Shown here one piece after another: positions 9,094-16,165 of a stretch of 21,438 bases of DNA; the stretch's first letter is position 1, and every line of letters starts with the position of its first letter. Location of the stretch: positions 1-21,438 of the forward strand of contig CAXRCG010000214.1 of the NCBI GenBank assembly GCA_964228885.1, given 5' to 3'. Below the pieces are notes generated by a model. That model searched no databases. It had not been told where the DNA came from and worked only from the letters and a program-made list of their open reading frames with translations. This DNA comes from UBA4582 sp964228885. Its GTDB lineage: Bacteria; Pseudomonadota; Gammaproteobacteria; Pseudomonadales; Azotimanducaceae. The translations under genes were made by a program, and so were the position numbers.

Positions 9094-12000
9094 ACATCAA
9101 CCTTGTTAATCTTAGGTAAAGCCTGATCCGAGGCTAGCATTTTATCCTGCCCCGTCGATTGACTCGTCCCTAGCAAGCGCCCCACAAATGACTTCAGGTC
9201 TTCAAGTATTAAGTAACCCGAAGGTACAACTAACAGTGTGACAAACGTTGCGAATAACACACCAAAAGCGAGAGAGGTTGCCATCGGGACCAAAAACTGG
9301 GCTTGCACGCTCTTGTTGAACATCAAGGGCGTAAGTCCGACAAAGGTCGTCATGGATGTAAGCACAATCGGGCGGCAACGGGAAACCGCTGCTTCTGCCG
9401 CTGCGTGACGCATATCCATGCCCGATGCCACTCTTCGGTTGACATTGTGTACTAGGATAAGGCTCGAGTTAACGACAACACCTGACGCGGCGATGAAACC
9501 CATCACCGACATCATGGCTAGACCGGCAACCATATCAAAGGCTTTCATAATCTGGTGACCCCAAATGGCTCCCACAAACGCGAAAGGGATTACGCTCATA
9601 ATGATCAGGGGTTGAGCATATGAGCGTAGCGGGATTGCCAAGAGTGCATATATAATAAATAGGGCGATACCAAACATGGGTAAAAGACTTTCAGCTGCCT
9701 CTGATTGCTCCCTCTGTTCACCTTCGAGGCTGTAGGTGACACGGGGATAGTCTCTAAGGATATTCTGTATCTTGCCCGCGCCGAAATCAGCGATGACTTC
9801 GTTTGCTGTTATCTGTGTGCGATCAACATCTGCGGTGACATTGACGACCCTTTGACGCTCCGAGCGATTAATTGAAGAAAACCCTCGTCCTAGCTCAGCG
9901 GAAGCAACCTTGGCAAATGGTACTTCCGAGCCTTCGGGTGTTCTGATTCGCATCTGGTTTAGTGAACTGAGTGTCTTGCGCTCTGCTTCGGTGTATCGCA
10001 CCATGACGCGAACGTCGTCTCTACCTCGCTGGATGCGTTGAATTTCTTCTCCATAAAAAGCCTGACGAACCTGCCTGGCTAAGTCAGCCAAAGAAAGCCC
10101 TAGCGCTTCGCCAGAAGGAGATATATCAAGTTTTACCTCCTGCTTCCCTGCTCTGAAGCTATCGGTGATATCAATAACACCAGGATATTGTGCTAACCTC
10201 AGTCTGATTTTTTCCGCAACTGTTCTCAGGTCTTCGACATTGTCACCAGCCAGTTGAATGTCGATTGCGTTCCCGACAGTGAACAGGGAAGTATTGAATT
10301 TAAGTTCAACAGCATCGGGGATAGCACCTGTTAAGTTGCGCCAGCGGTTAGCAACCTCACGCGTTTTCACAGCACGTTTTTCGCTGGGTACCAGTTGCAA
10401 CGTGACTTCTCCAACATGCCCACCGCCAGTCGACGCTGACTGAGTGTTTGGAGGACCACCGCCACCAGCGCTGCTTGGCTGGTTCCCGACAGCAGCGAGT
10501 ATGTGGGTGACAGGTGGGGCGTCTGGGTATTCCTCGGTAAGTTCCCGTTCAAGTTGTTGTGCGGCGCCTTCAAGCTTCAGAATGACTTCTTGCGTCACTT
10601 CGGCGGGTGTACCCAGTGGCATAGTGAGTTTTGCGATGGCTTGATCTGATTCAAGGGGTGGAAAGAACGAGAAGGGCAGGCGTCCGCTTGCGACAATACC
10701 AATGCTTGACATAAGTGCCACGAAGGCAATGGCGACAGTGAGGTATCTTGCTGCGACAACCCGGATGACAACTAATCGAAATTGTTTGTAAATAAGATGC
10801 TCGATACGTTGTGAAAATCTACTCTGAGTTTCAATGAGTCGCTGGGAGAGTCGACCCCAGATGCCCGCAGCATATAGCGCATAGATGAGCGTAAAGGCGC
10901 CAATTACAAAACCGACGTAACTTCGGAGATCATTGGAGAACCCGAGGGCAGCAATTGCCACGATGGGGATCATTAACATACCTATTTCACCGGCGGCAGA
11001 TTGGATGTTTCGGTGTCCGAGGTGAGCGGGTAAAACGAGTTGGGATTCAATTAACGAGAAGGTCAGACAAGACATCACCACTGTGGCGATTACGCCAAAT
11101 ATCTGACCCATTGAGCCAGGTCCTAATAATAAGGGCATGAAAGCGGTCATTGTGGTTAAAACACCAAATATGACAGGGACGGAGACCTGTTGAGTGCCGG
11201 TCACTGCGCCCTCGAGCAACTTGCCTGACTTCTTTTGTTCCGAATAGACATTTTCCCCCACGACAATGGCGTCATCGACAAGAATACCCAGTACCAGTAT
11301 GAAACCAAAAAGCGATATCCCGTCAATTGATAGGCCCAACACTGATATCAGGAACAACGCGCCGAGAAATGCCACGGGAACACCGACACTGACCCAAAAT
11401 GCGAGCCGGGGCCGGAGGAACAACGCCAGCAGAATCAGGACCATGAGGAAGCCTTGACGAGCGCTGTTAAGTAATGTGTCCAAGCGTCCTCGAAGCAGCT
11501 GTGAACCATCATTCCAGACCGTGAGTTTGACGCCTTCGGGCAGTCTCGCGGGTGCCGCTTCGAGATAGGCGGTCACCGCAGCGGTGATGTCGAGAATATC
11601 CTGATTACCCACGCGAGAAACCCGAACAAGGGCCGCCGGTTTGCCATCGAACCTTAGCGACTGATCCGTGTCTTCGAAGCCATCAATGACCGTTGCAACG
11701 TCGCTTAAATAAACGCGAGTGCCGTCTGCGCGAGTTAGCAGCACTAACTGCTCAAAATCAGTCCCCCAGTAGACCTGACCCTGGGTGCGGAGCAAAATCT
11801 CACCGCCTTCAGTTTTAATTGATCCCCCGGGTAGATCTAGAGAACGCGCGCGAACAATTTGTGCAACTTGCTGAAAGGACAAGCCATTTCGTTGCAGGGA
11901 TGCTTCAGATACTTCGATAGAAATTTCGTAGGGGCGCGTGTTTTGCAAAGAAACCTGGGTGACGCCGGGTAGGGCGGCAATTTCATCTCTGACCTGCTGG

Positions 12001-12464
12001 CCTAATACCTTGAGCATTTTTTCGTCATTGGGGCCGGTGATTGATAATTCCATAACAGGTCTGACCGGTGATAAAAGGCTGATCACGGGTTTTTCTGTTT
12101 CCACCGGAAATGTAATAATCGCGTCAATGCGGCTTTTGACTTCGTCTAGTGCGAGAGAACTGTCGGCATCTTCAAACAATTCTATGGTTACTCTGCAAGC
12201 TCCTTCATACGCCCCTGAGGAAATTTTTTCGATGCCATCGATGCCTTCGAGTTCCTCCTCGATCCTGATACAGACGCCCTGCTCAACTTCTTCCGGCGCA
12301 GCACCTAGGTAAGCGACGGTGACATTAATTATTGGGACGTCAATGTCGGGAAAGGACTTTTGCGGCATATTGGGAATGGCAACGAGTCCGCTCAGAACAA
12401 TGAGCACTAACAGCAGGTTCGCTGCAATATGATTGTTGGCAAACCACGCGATTGCACTTTTCAT
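9090..12464 (-). CDS. RND-family efflux permease (HAE1/AcrB-like)
   Basis: An inner-membrane, proton-driven efflux pump of the RND superfamily, expected to work as a trimer with the adaptor encoded just before it and an outer-membrane channel. N-terminal helix MKSAIAWFANNHIAANLLL is followed by a porter domain beginning near residue 30 (SFPDIDVPIINVTV). TM4 carries the proton-relay aspartates D397 and D398 in GILVDDAIVVGENV. The second porter domain spans about 600-925 and the last membrane block starts near 928. At 1124 residues it is longer than the usual 1020-1060. Part of the excess is a two-segment hydrophobic insert at about 493-537 between TM6 and TM7, part a Gly/Ser/Thr-rich stretch at 664-683, and part a C-terminal tail. 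TM10 has GVVVNSSLILV with no Lys at the AcrB K940 position. The ATG overlaps the adaptor stop (ATGA). Confidence 0.95.
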   Translation of the reverse strand: MKSAIAWFANNHIAANLLLVLIVLSGLVAIPNMPQKSFPDIDVPIINVTVAYLGAAPEEVEQGVCIRIEEELEGIDGIEKISSGAYEGACRVTIELFEDADSSLALDEVKSRIDAIITFPVETEKPVISLLSPVRPVMELSITGPNDEKMLKVLGQQVRDEIAALPGVTQVSLQNTRPYEISIEVSEASLQRNGLSFQQVAQIVRARSLDLPGGSIKTEGGEILLRTQGQVYWGTDFEQLVLLTRADGTRVYLSDVATVIDGFEDTDQSLRFDGKPAALVRVSRVGNQDILDITAAVTAYLEAAPARLPEGVKLTVWNDGSQLLRGRLDTLLNSARQGFLMVLILLALFLRPRLAFWVSVGVPVAFLGALFLISVLGLSIDGISLFGFILVLGILVDDAIVVGENVYSEQKKSGKLLEGAVTGTQQVSVPVIFGVLTTMTAFMPLLLGPGSMGQIFGVIATVVMSCLTFSLIESQLVLPAHLGHRNIQSAAGEIGMLMIPIVAIAALGFSNDLRSYVGFVIGAFTLIYALYAAGIWGRLSQRLIETQSRFSQRIEHLIYKQFRLVVIRVVAARYLTVAIAFVALMSSIGIVASGRLPFSFFPPLESDQAIAKLTMPLGTPAEVTQEVILKLEGAAQQLERELTEEYPDAPPVTHILAAVGNQPSSAGGGGPPNTQSASTGGGHVGEVTLQLVPSEKRAVKTREVANRWRNLTGAIPDAVELKFNTSLFTVGNAIDIQLAGDNVEDLRTVAEKIRLRLAQYPGVIDITDSFRAGKQEVKLDISPSGEALGLSLADLARQVRQAFYGEEIQRIQRGRDDVRVMVRYTEAERKTLSSLNQMRIRTPEGSEVPFAKVASAELGRGFSSINRSERQRVVNVTADVDRTQITANEVIADFGAGKIQNILRDYPRVTYSLEGEQREQSEAAESLLPMFGIALFIIYALLAIPLRSYAQPLIIMSVIPFAFVGAIWGHQIMKAFDMVAGLAMMSVMGFIAASGVVVNSSLILVHNVNRRVASGMDMRHAAAEAAVSRCRPIVLTSMTTFVGLTPLMFNKSVQAQFLVPMATSLAFGVLFATFVTLLVVPSGYLILEDLKSFVGRLLGTSQSTGQDKMLASDQALPKINKVDV

Positions 12465-13621
12465 CGTTTTGCAACACCGGTGGTGTCTGGGATTCTTACA
12501 CGCATACCATCAATAGCGGCATCAAGAGGAGAGATGCAAACTAATTCGCCAGGTACCAATCCTGCCTGAATAAAAACTTCCTCTTCAACAATTCTTAGTA
12601 CATCAACCTCCCGGAATCTGAGTTTTCCCGCGCTATCAACGATATAAACCTGATTCTCGGAACGTAAGGCTACTCTTGGCAAGACTACAATATTATCAAA
12701 CATCGCTCCGTGTATTTCTGCATCTACAAACAAACCGACCGCTAAGGGCGGTCTGTCGCCCATTTGTTCGTATGGGTTTTCGACCTGGGCGATCACGTTC
12801 AGCATGCGGGTGTTTGGATCCAGTTCGCCCTCTGTTCTGGTGATTTCTCCCTGCCAGGCATGTTCTGCTCCCGCGAAATCTGCCTTCAGCGTCACCGTGA
12901 CAGGCGTGTTTTCAGTGATGCCGTCGGCGGAAAGCGAAAGGTCAATAAATGCCAGTTCTTCGTCGTTAATGGGCAGTCGGACTTCCGATAGATCGGTTGC
13001 ATAAATCATCGCGATGGCTGAACCACGATTAACAAATTGCCCCACATCTACCTTCTCGGATCTGACTCTGCCATCGTAGGGCGCGCGGATTTCAGTTCTT
13101 AGCAGGTCACGTTCTGCCCGAGACAGTCTGGCTTTAACTTCCCTGACGCTGGCCTTGGCAATTGACAACCGGTTGGCAGCGTCATCTTTTTGTGCATCAC
13201 TGGTGAGGTTTCTTCTGGCGAGATCGAGTTGCCGTTTGTGTGCCTTTTGCGCGTTGTCCAGTTCGCTCTCGGATCTGGCTAGCGAGGCTTTCGCTTGTTC
13301 AAGTGCTTCAGCGTAGTCCAACGGGTCGATAGACAAAAGCACGTCGTTTTGATTAAAAAAGCCACCGGACACCATCGCCTCAGAGATAGAAGTGATACGA
13401 CCGGAAACTTCCGGAATTAATTCGCTTTCCGTCCTTGGCTCTACTGTGCCGTGAGTTGTCGTTGTCATTTGCAGTCTTATTGGCTCGGCCGTTGTGACAC
13501 GTACCAGCGGTGCTAGCGACACAACAGCTTTAGGTTCCAGTTTAGGCCCGGTTGCGATTAGGGCCACGGCCAGACCGAACCCTGTGATGATGATGATTAG
13601 GGGTAAAACAACTCGCTTCAC
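12461..13621 (-). CDS. RND efflux periplasmic adaptor (membrane fusion protein)
   Basis: The HlyD/AcrA-type adaptor that links the RND permease to an outer-membrane channel. It has 386 residues with one N-terminal membrane anchor (about 5-23) and no lipobox cysteine, so it should be anchored by the helix. The lipoyl (barrel-sandwich) halves are at about 58-98 (SELIPEVSGRITSI) and 177-205 (TEIRAPYDGRV). An alpha-helical coiled-coil hairpin of about 70 residues lies between them (103-172, rich in Ala, Glu, Lys, Arg, Leu). The beta-barrel follows at about 210-300 and a membrane-proximal domain to the end. The start is GTG 13621, overlapping the tetR stop (GTGA), with AAGGAA about 8 nt upstream. 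No outer-membrane factor gene is in the operon, so it probably uses a TolC-like channel encoded elsewhere. Confidence 0.94.
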   Translation of the reverse strand: MKRVVLPLIIIITGFGLAVALIATGPKLEPKAVVSLAPLVRVTTAEPIRLQMTTTTHGTVEPRTESELIPEVSGRITSISEAMVSGGFFNQNDVLLSIDPLDYAEALEQAKASLARSESELDNAQKAHKRQLDLARRNLTSDAQKDDAANRLSIAKASVREVKARLSRAERDLLRTEIRAPYDGRVRSEKVDVGQFVNRGSAIAMIYATDLSEVRLPINDEELAFIDLSLSADGITENTPVTVTLKADFAGAEHAWQGEITRTEGELDPNTRMLNVIAQVENPYEQMGDRPPLAVGLFVDAEIHGAMFDNIVVLPRVALRSENQVYIVDSAGKLRFREVDVLRIVEEEVFIQAGLVPGELVCISPLDAAIDGMRVRIPDTTGVAKR

Positions 13622-14274
13622 TCTGATGTTCCTTGACTGTGTATATTGGTTGGGGACTCCGTTTCTAAACCAGCAACGCCGAAATTAACTAACGCGTTGA
13701 TTTTCTGTGATCTTGTATTGTCATCCTCTGCGGTGGTTAATGGACCAAACAGCCCGACCAGATGCAACATGCTACCGATGACAAAATAAAAGCGAAGAGA
13801 GATTTCTTCCTCTTCCACTTGGGGTATGGCGCGCGTTAGAGCGGCGATAAAACGAGATGAGACCTCGCTGAATTCCGCTTGAACAATCGCTCTAAGATTC
13901 TCATCAGGTTCGCTGGTCACTCGATTCATTACCGCAGGCAAACGTTCTGGCAAGTTGTTGCTCGCTAAAGGATCGAGGAGTGCTTTTAGTATTTCCCGGG
14001 TCGAAATATGACTTTGTTGCGCTTCAAGCATATCCAGCGATGCTAGGCGTTGTTCATTGATGGGTCTGGCGCACCTATGGATCACGGCTGCGAATAAACC
14101 TTCTTTGCCGCCAAAGTGATAATTGGTTGCAGCTAGGTTGACATTGGCGTTGGAAGCGATTGCTCTGAGAGAGGTGCCACCACAACCTTTCTCAATGAGT
14201 AACTGCTCCGCTGCATCAAGGATTTTTTCTCGCGTGCTGGCAGAGGCTGTTTTGGACGATTCTGGAGCTGGCAT
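13618..14274 (-). CDS. TetR-family transcriptional regulator (CecR-like C-terminal domain)
   Basis: A TetR repressor of 218 residues. STREKILDAAEQLLIEKG opens the DNA-binding domain, and the helix-turn-helix TSLRAIASNANVNLAATNYHFGGKEGLF lies at about 34-61. The C-terminal ligand domain resembles the CecR/YbiH (DUF1956) group, judged from HRCARPINEQRLASLD and the later FYFVIGSMLHLVGLFGP. It likely represses its own operon and is released by a pump substrate. The frame is open upstream to TTG 14346 and ATG 14343, but I choose ATG 14274. The promoter and a palindromic operator at 14282-14330 lie inside the longer version, and 218 residues fits the family. Neither candidate has a good Shine-Dalgarno sequence, so a near-leaderless transcript is possible. 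First gene of the tetR-adaptor-RND-MATE operon. Confidence 0.9.
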   Translation of the reverse strand: MPAPESSKTASASTREKILDAAEQLLIEKGCGGTSLRAIASNANVNLAATNYHFGGKEGLFAAVIHRCARPINEQRLASLDMLEAQQSHISTREILKALLDPLASNNLPERLPAVMNRVTSEPDENLRAIVQAEFSEVSSRFIAALTRAIPQVEEEEISLRFYFVIGSMLHLVGLFGPLTTAEDDNTRSQKINALVNFGVAGLETESPTNIHSQGTSE

Positions 14275-14281
14275 TAGGATG

Positions 14282-14301
14282 TCAATCAAACGTTTGTTTG
14301 A
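14282..14301. promoter_or_regulatory. Palindromic operator for the TetR regulator, with an extra half-site at 14310-14319
   Basis: TCAATCAAACGTTTGTTTGA is a 20-bp inverted repeat with a single mismatch between its 10-bp arms. GTTTGATTGA at 14310-14319 is an exact inverted copy of the left arm. The palindrome begins 8 nt upstream of the chosen tetR ATG and directly follows the -10 box, so a bound dimer would cover the transcription start. That this is the TetR site is inference from position and symmetry. Confidence 0.75.
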
Positions 14302-14330
14302 ATTATGCTGTTTGATTGAAAAATTAGCAA
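14302..14330 (-). promoter_or_regulatory. Sigma-70-type promoter of the tetR-adaptor-RND-MATE operon
   Basis: Read on the minus strand, TTGCTA (14330-14325) and CATAAT (14307-14302) are separated by 17 nt, a near-consensus -35/-10 pair. The start of transcription would fall inside the operator about 7 nt downstream, and the extra half-site lies in the spacer. Confidence 0.65.
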
Positions 14331-14483
14331 CCGGGCGTGTCATCAAAATAGCTGACCAGGCTGACGCTTATGTCTCCTCTAAATGTCGATTATTTTTACA
14401 GTTTGGCAGGTTAGTCATTTCCAAATGTTTCTCGATCGCTGCAACTGCATGAAAATTATGACTAAAATTTGGCAACTGCGCTG

Positions 14484-14500
14484 TTGGCTCAGAAATTGCC
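14484..14500 (+). promoter_or_regulatory. Sigma-54 (RpoN)-type promoter of the PEP-CTERM gene
   Basis: TTGGCTCAGAAATTGCC matches the -24/-12 consensus (YTGGCACG-N4-TTGCW), with the key GG (14486-14487) and GC (14498-14499) 12 nt apart. The predicted start near 14511 leaves a leader of about 24 nt carrying the ribosome site AGGAA at 14524-14528. The -12 box also lies in a 7-bp perfect inverted repeat (AAATTGC-CTC-GCAATTT, 14493-14509). PEP-CTERM genes elsewhere are known to be driven by RpoN with the PrsK/PrsR regulators, which supports the reading. Confidence 0.6.
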
Positions 14501-14534
14501 TCGCAATTTGCAACGGAAACAACAGGAACAAATC

Positions 14535-15125
14535 ATGCGAAACGCAATGTTATTGACCGCTCTGATCGTGCTAGGGATGTTTTACACCACTAGTAGCCGT
14601 GCGACATTAATAGAAACAACCGCAATCACGGCCAGCACGACCCTGGGACAGTTCGCACTGGCCCCTTACCTGACTATCGATAAACTGAACGATGGCGTTA
14701 TCAGTGATAGCCACCCTTATAATGGGTATGCCAGCGGATTTGCTGATACCTCTGGATTGATTACCTTGTCACTTGATCAGCCCTATGATTTAACGAGTTT
14801 CTCGTTGTGGAATGACATTAATGTAAATAACGAGGGTGTGCGCACTTTCTCACTTAATTTTATTGATTCAGAAGGGTTTAGTTTGGGTACCGCAGGTGTA
14901 TTGAACGCAGTGTCGCAGTTTGAAGCGCAAGTATATGATTTTGGGCAGACTTTTGTTGGCGTCAAAACAGTCGAATTTAATGTTTTGAGTTCATCGTTAC
15001 AAATTGAGATCCGGGAGCTAGCGTTCAACGGTAGTGCAACGTTCGCAGTTCCGGAGCCGGGTACGCTGCTCATGTTTTGTGGGGGGATGCTGGGTTTGGT
15101 TAGATTTACCCGCAGGCGATTATAA
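14535..15125 (+). CDS. PEP-CTERM sorting-domain protein with galactose-binding-like domain
   Basis: An exported protein of 196 residues, to be processed by an exosortase (EpsH family) in exopolysaccharide-producing Gram-negative bacteria. Seen: a signal peptide (MRNAMLLTALIVLGMFYTTS with cleavage near SSRA), a beta-rich middle, and a C-terminal sorting signal with VPEPG at 172-176, a hydrophobic span at about 177-190, and TRRRL at the end. The middle, with LTSFSLWNDINVNNEGVRTF (87-106) and the matching strand IEIRELAFNG, looks like the discoidin/F5-8-type fold often found in PEP-CTERM proteins. The start is ATG 14535 with AGGAA 6 nt upstream; the frame is open further up from a TTG, but the signal peptide fixes the start. 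No exosortase gene is in the window. It is divergent from tetR and preceded by a sigma-54-type promoter. Confidence 0.9.
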   Translation: MRNAMLLTALIVLGMFYTTSSRATLIETTAITASTTLGQFALAPYLTIDKLNDGVISDSHPYNGYASGFADTSGLITLSLDQPYDLTSFSLWNDINVNNEGVRTFSLNFIDSEGFSLGTAGVLNAVSQFEAQVYDFGQTFVGVKTVEFNVLSSSLQIEIRELAFNGSATFAVPEPGTLLMFCGGMLGLVRFTRRRL

Positions 15126-15132
15126 AGCACTT

Positions 15133-15166
15133 GGCAGAGAGGCAATTCAGCGATTGCCTCTTTGCC
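15133..15166. terminator. Strong hairpin between convergent genes, likely bidirectional terminator
   Basis: GGCAGAGAGGCAAT (15133-15146) pairs with ATTGCCTCTTTGCC (15153-15166) over 14 bp, the only non-Watson-Crick position being one G-T wobble, around a 6-nt loop. It sits between the ends of the PEP-CTERM gene (plus) and the SDR gene (minus). Neither side has a full T-run directly after the stem, so termination efficiency is uncertain. Confidence 0.6.
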
Positions 15167-15186
15167 ACACACTTGTCTATCGGCTT

Positions 15187-15984
15187 TTAAGCTTCATGAA
15201 ACATCGATGTCCTGCCGCCATCAATGACCAGATCGTGACTGTTTACAAACCGTCCCTCGTCGCTTGCAAGATAGAGCGCGCCCTCGGCGATGTCTCTAGG
15301 CAAACCTGATTTTTGCATCGGCGTGGCTCTGGCAAGGTTTCCCTTGAGCTTTTGCATTTTTGCCGCATTTTGTTCGTCACTTAGGGTGTTCGCCCTAGCC
15401 GAGCCGCCATAGAAAATGGGTGTCGCGATAGCACCGGGAGAGATACAGTTCACGCGTATTCCATCGCCACCGAGACGAACCCCAGCGAGTTTGGAGTAGT
15501 GCGTTAGGGCCGCTTTAGCCGCAGAGTAAAGTAGGGCACCCTGATTGTCGCGAATGGCGGCGATACTTGAATTATTAATAATGCTGCCACCGCCTCGTGC
15601 CTGCAGATGGGGCACAACATGTTTAATGCCGAGTACTGCACTACTAAATAACAATTGCATCGCGTAATGAATGGTGTCTTCATCGACGTTGGTGATATCC
15701 CCAGCGGTAGGTCCACCGGCATTGTTGAATAGTACGTCTATGCCGCCAAATTCAGATGCGGCAAAGTCGATTGTTCGCTTGATGTCTGAATCATTCATGA
15801 TGTTTGCCGCAACGAATTTGCAGCTACTGCCAAGGCGCTCGGCGATCGCGCTGCCTTTTTCTTCTGATCTCCCGCATATCACCACCTGTGCACCCTCCGC
15901 TACAAATAGCTCAGCAGTGACCTCGCCAATACCACTTGTTCCGCCGGTAATGACAGCGACCTTGTTTTTCAATCTTCCAGCCAT
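15187..15984 (-). CDS. SDR-family NAD(P)-dependent oxidoreductase
   Basis: A classical short-chain dehydrogenase/reductase of 265 residues that oxidises or reduces an alcohol/ketone with NAD(P)H. Cofactor motif TGGTSGIG is at 14-20, NNAGG at 87-91, a catalytic Ser in NNSS near 139, Tyr153 and Lys157 in YSAAK, and the ISPGAIATP loop at 181-189. The Arg in CGRS after beta-2 could favour NADP, but this is not decisive. The start is ATG 15984, with GAGG 6 nt upstream; an ATG four codons earlier (15996) overlaps that ribosome site and is less likely. The gene stands alone: the hairpin at 15133-15166 lies downstream, and ArsJ ends 181 nt upstream. The substrate cannot be read from sequence. Confidence 0.93.
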   Translation of the reverse strand: MAGRLKNKVAVITGGTSGIGEVTAELFVAEGAQVVICGRSEEKGSAIAERLGSSCKFVAANIMNDSDIKRTIDFAASEFGGIDVLFNNAGGPTAGDITNVDEDTIHYAMQLLFSSAVLGIKHVVPHLQARGGGSIINNSSIAAIRDNQGALLYSAAKAALTHYSKLAGVRLGGDGIRVNCISPGAIATPIFYGGSARANTLSDEQNAAKMQKLKGNLARATPMQKSGLPRDIAEGALYLASDEGRFVNSHDLVIDGGRTSMFHEA

Positions 15985-16036
15985 ATTTTGCCTCATTAAT
16001 TAGCTCTATATTTAGGTCAGTAAAGGGTACCGGGTT

Positions 16037-16050
16037 GTGCAATTTTGCAC
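16037..16050. promoter_or_regulatory. Short perfect palindrome upstream of the SDR gene, possible operator
   Basis: GTGCAATTTTGCAC has perfect 6-bp arms (GTGCAA / TTGCAC) around a 2-nt centre and lies 53 nt upstream of the SDR start. I see no convincing -35/-10 pair to place it against, and no regulator gene adjoins it. Confidence 0.35.
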
Positions 16051-16134
16051 CATCTGTGTTGACCCATATTCTATTAAAATTGATGCGCTAACATATCGGC
16101 GGACGATCACTGCGACATTGCTAAGGCTTATGGA

Positions 16135-16164
16135 AGTCGATCAGTCGACTGTTTTGCTTTTTTT
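16135..16164 (+). terminator. Intrinsic-terminator-like hairpin pointing opposite to the flanking genes
   Basis: AGTCGATCAGTCGACT folds into a 6-bp stem with a 4-nt loop and is followed on the plus strand by GTTTTGCTTTTTTTG. This is terminator-like for plus-strand RNA only; the minus-strand ArsJ transcript would have no U-run after the stem. No plus-strand gene ends here. Confidence 0.4.
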
Positions 16165-16165
16165 G

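Noticed and set aside
14275..14346. Longer N-terminus for the TetR regulator
   Set aside because: It would be encoded by the promoter and operator themselves, adds 24 residues with no TetR similarity, and has no ribosome site.
14470..14485. A second TGGCA-type -24 element before the PEP-CTERM gene
   Set aside because: At the correct spacing the -12 element reads CTGTT instead of TTGCW; the site at 14484-14500 is clearly better.
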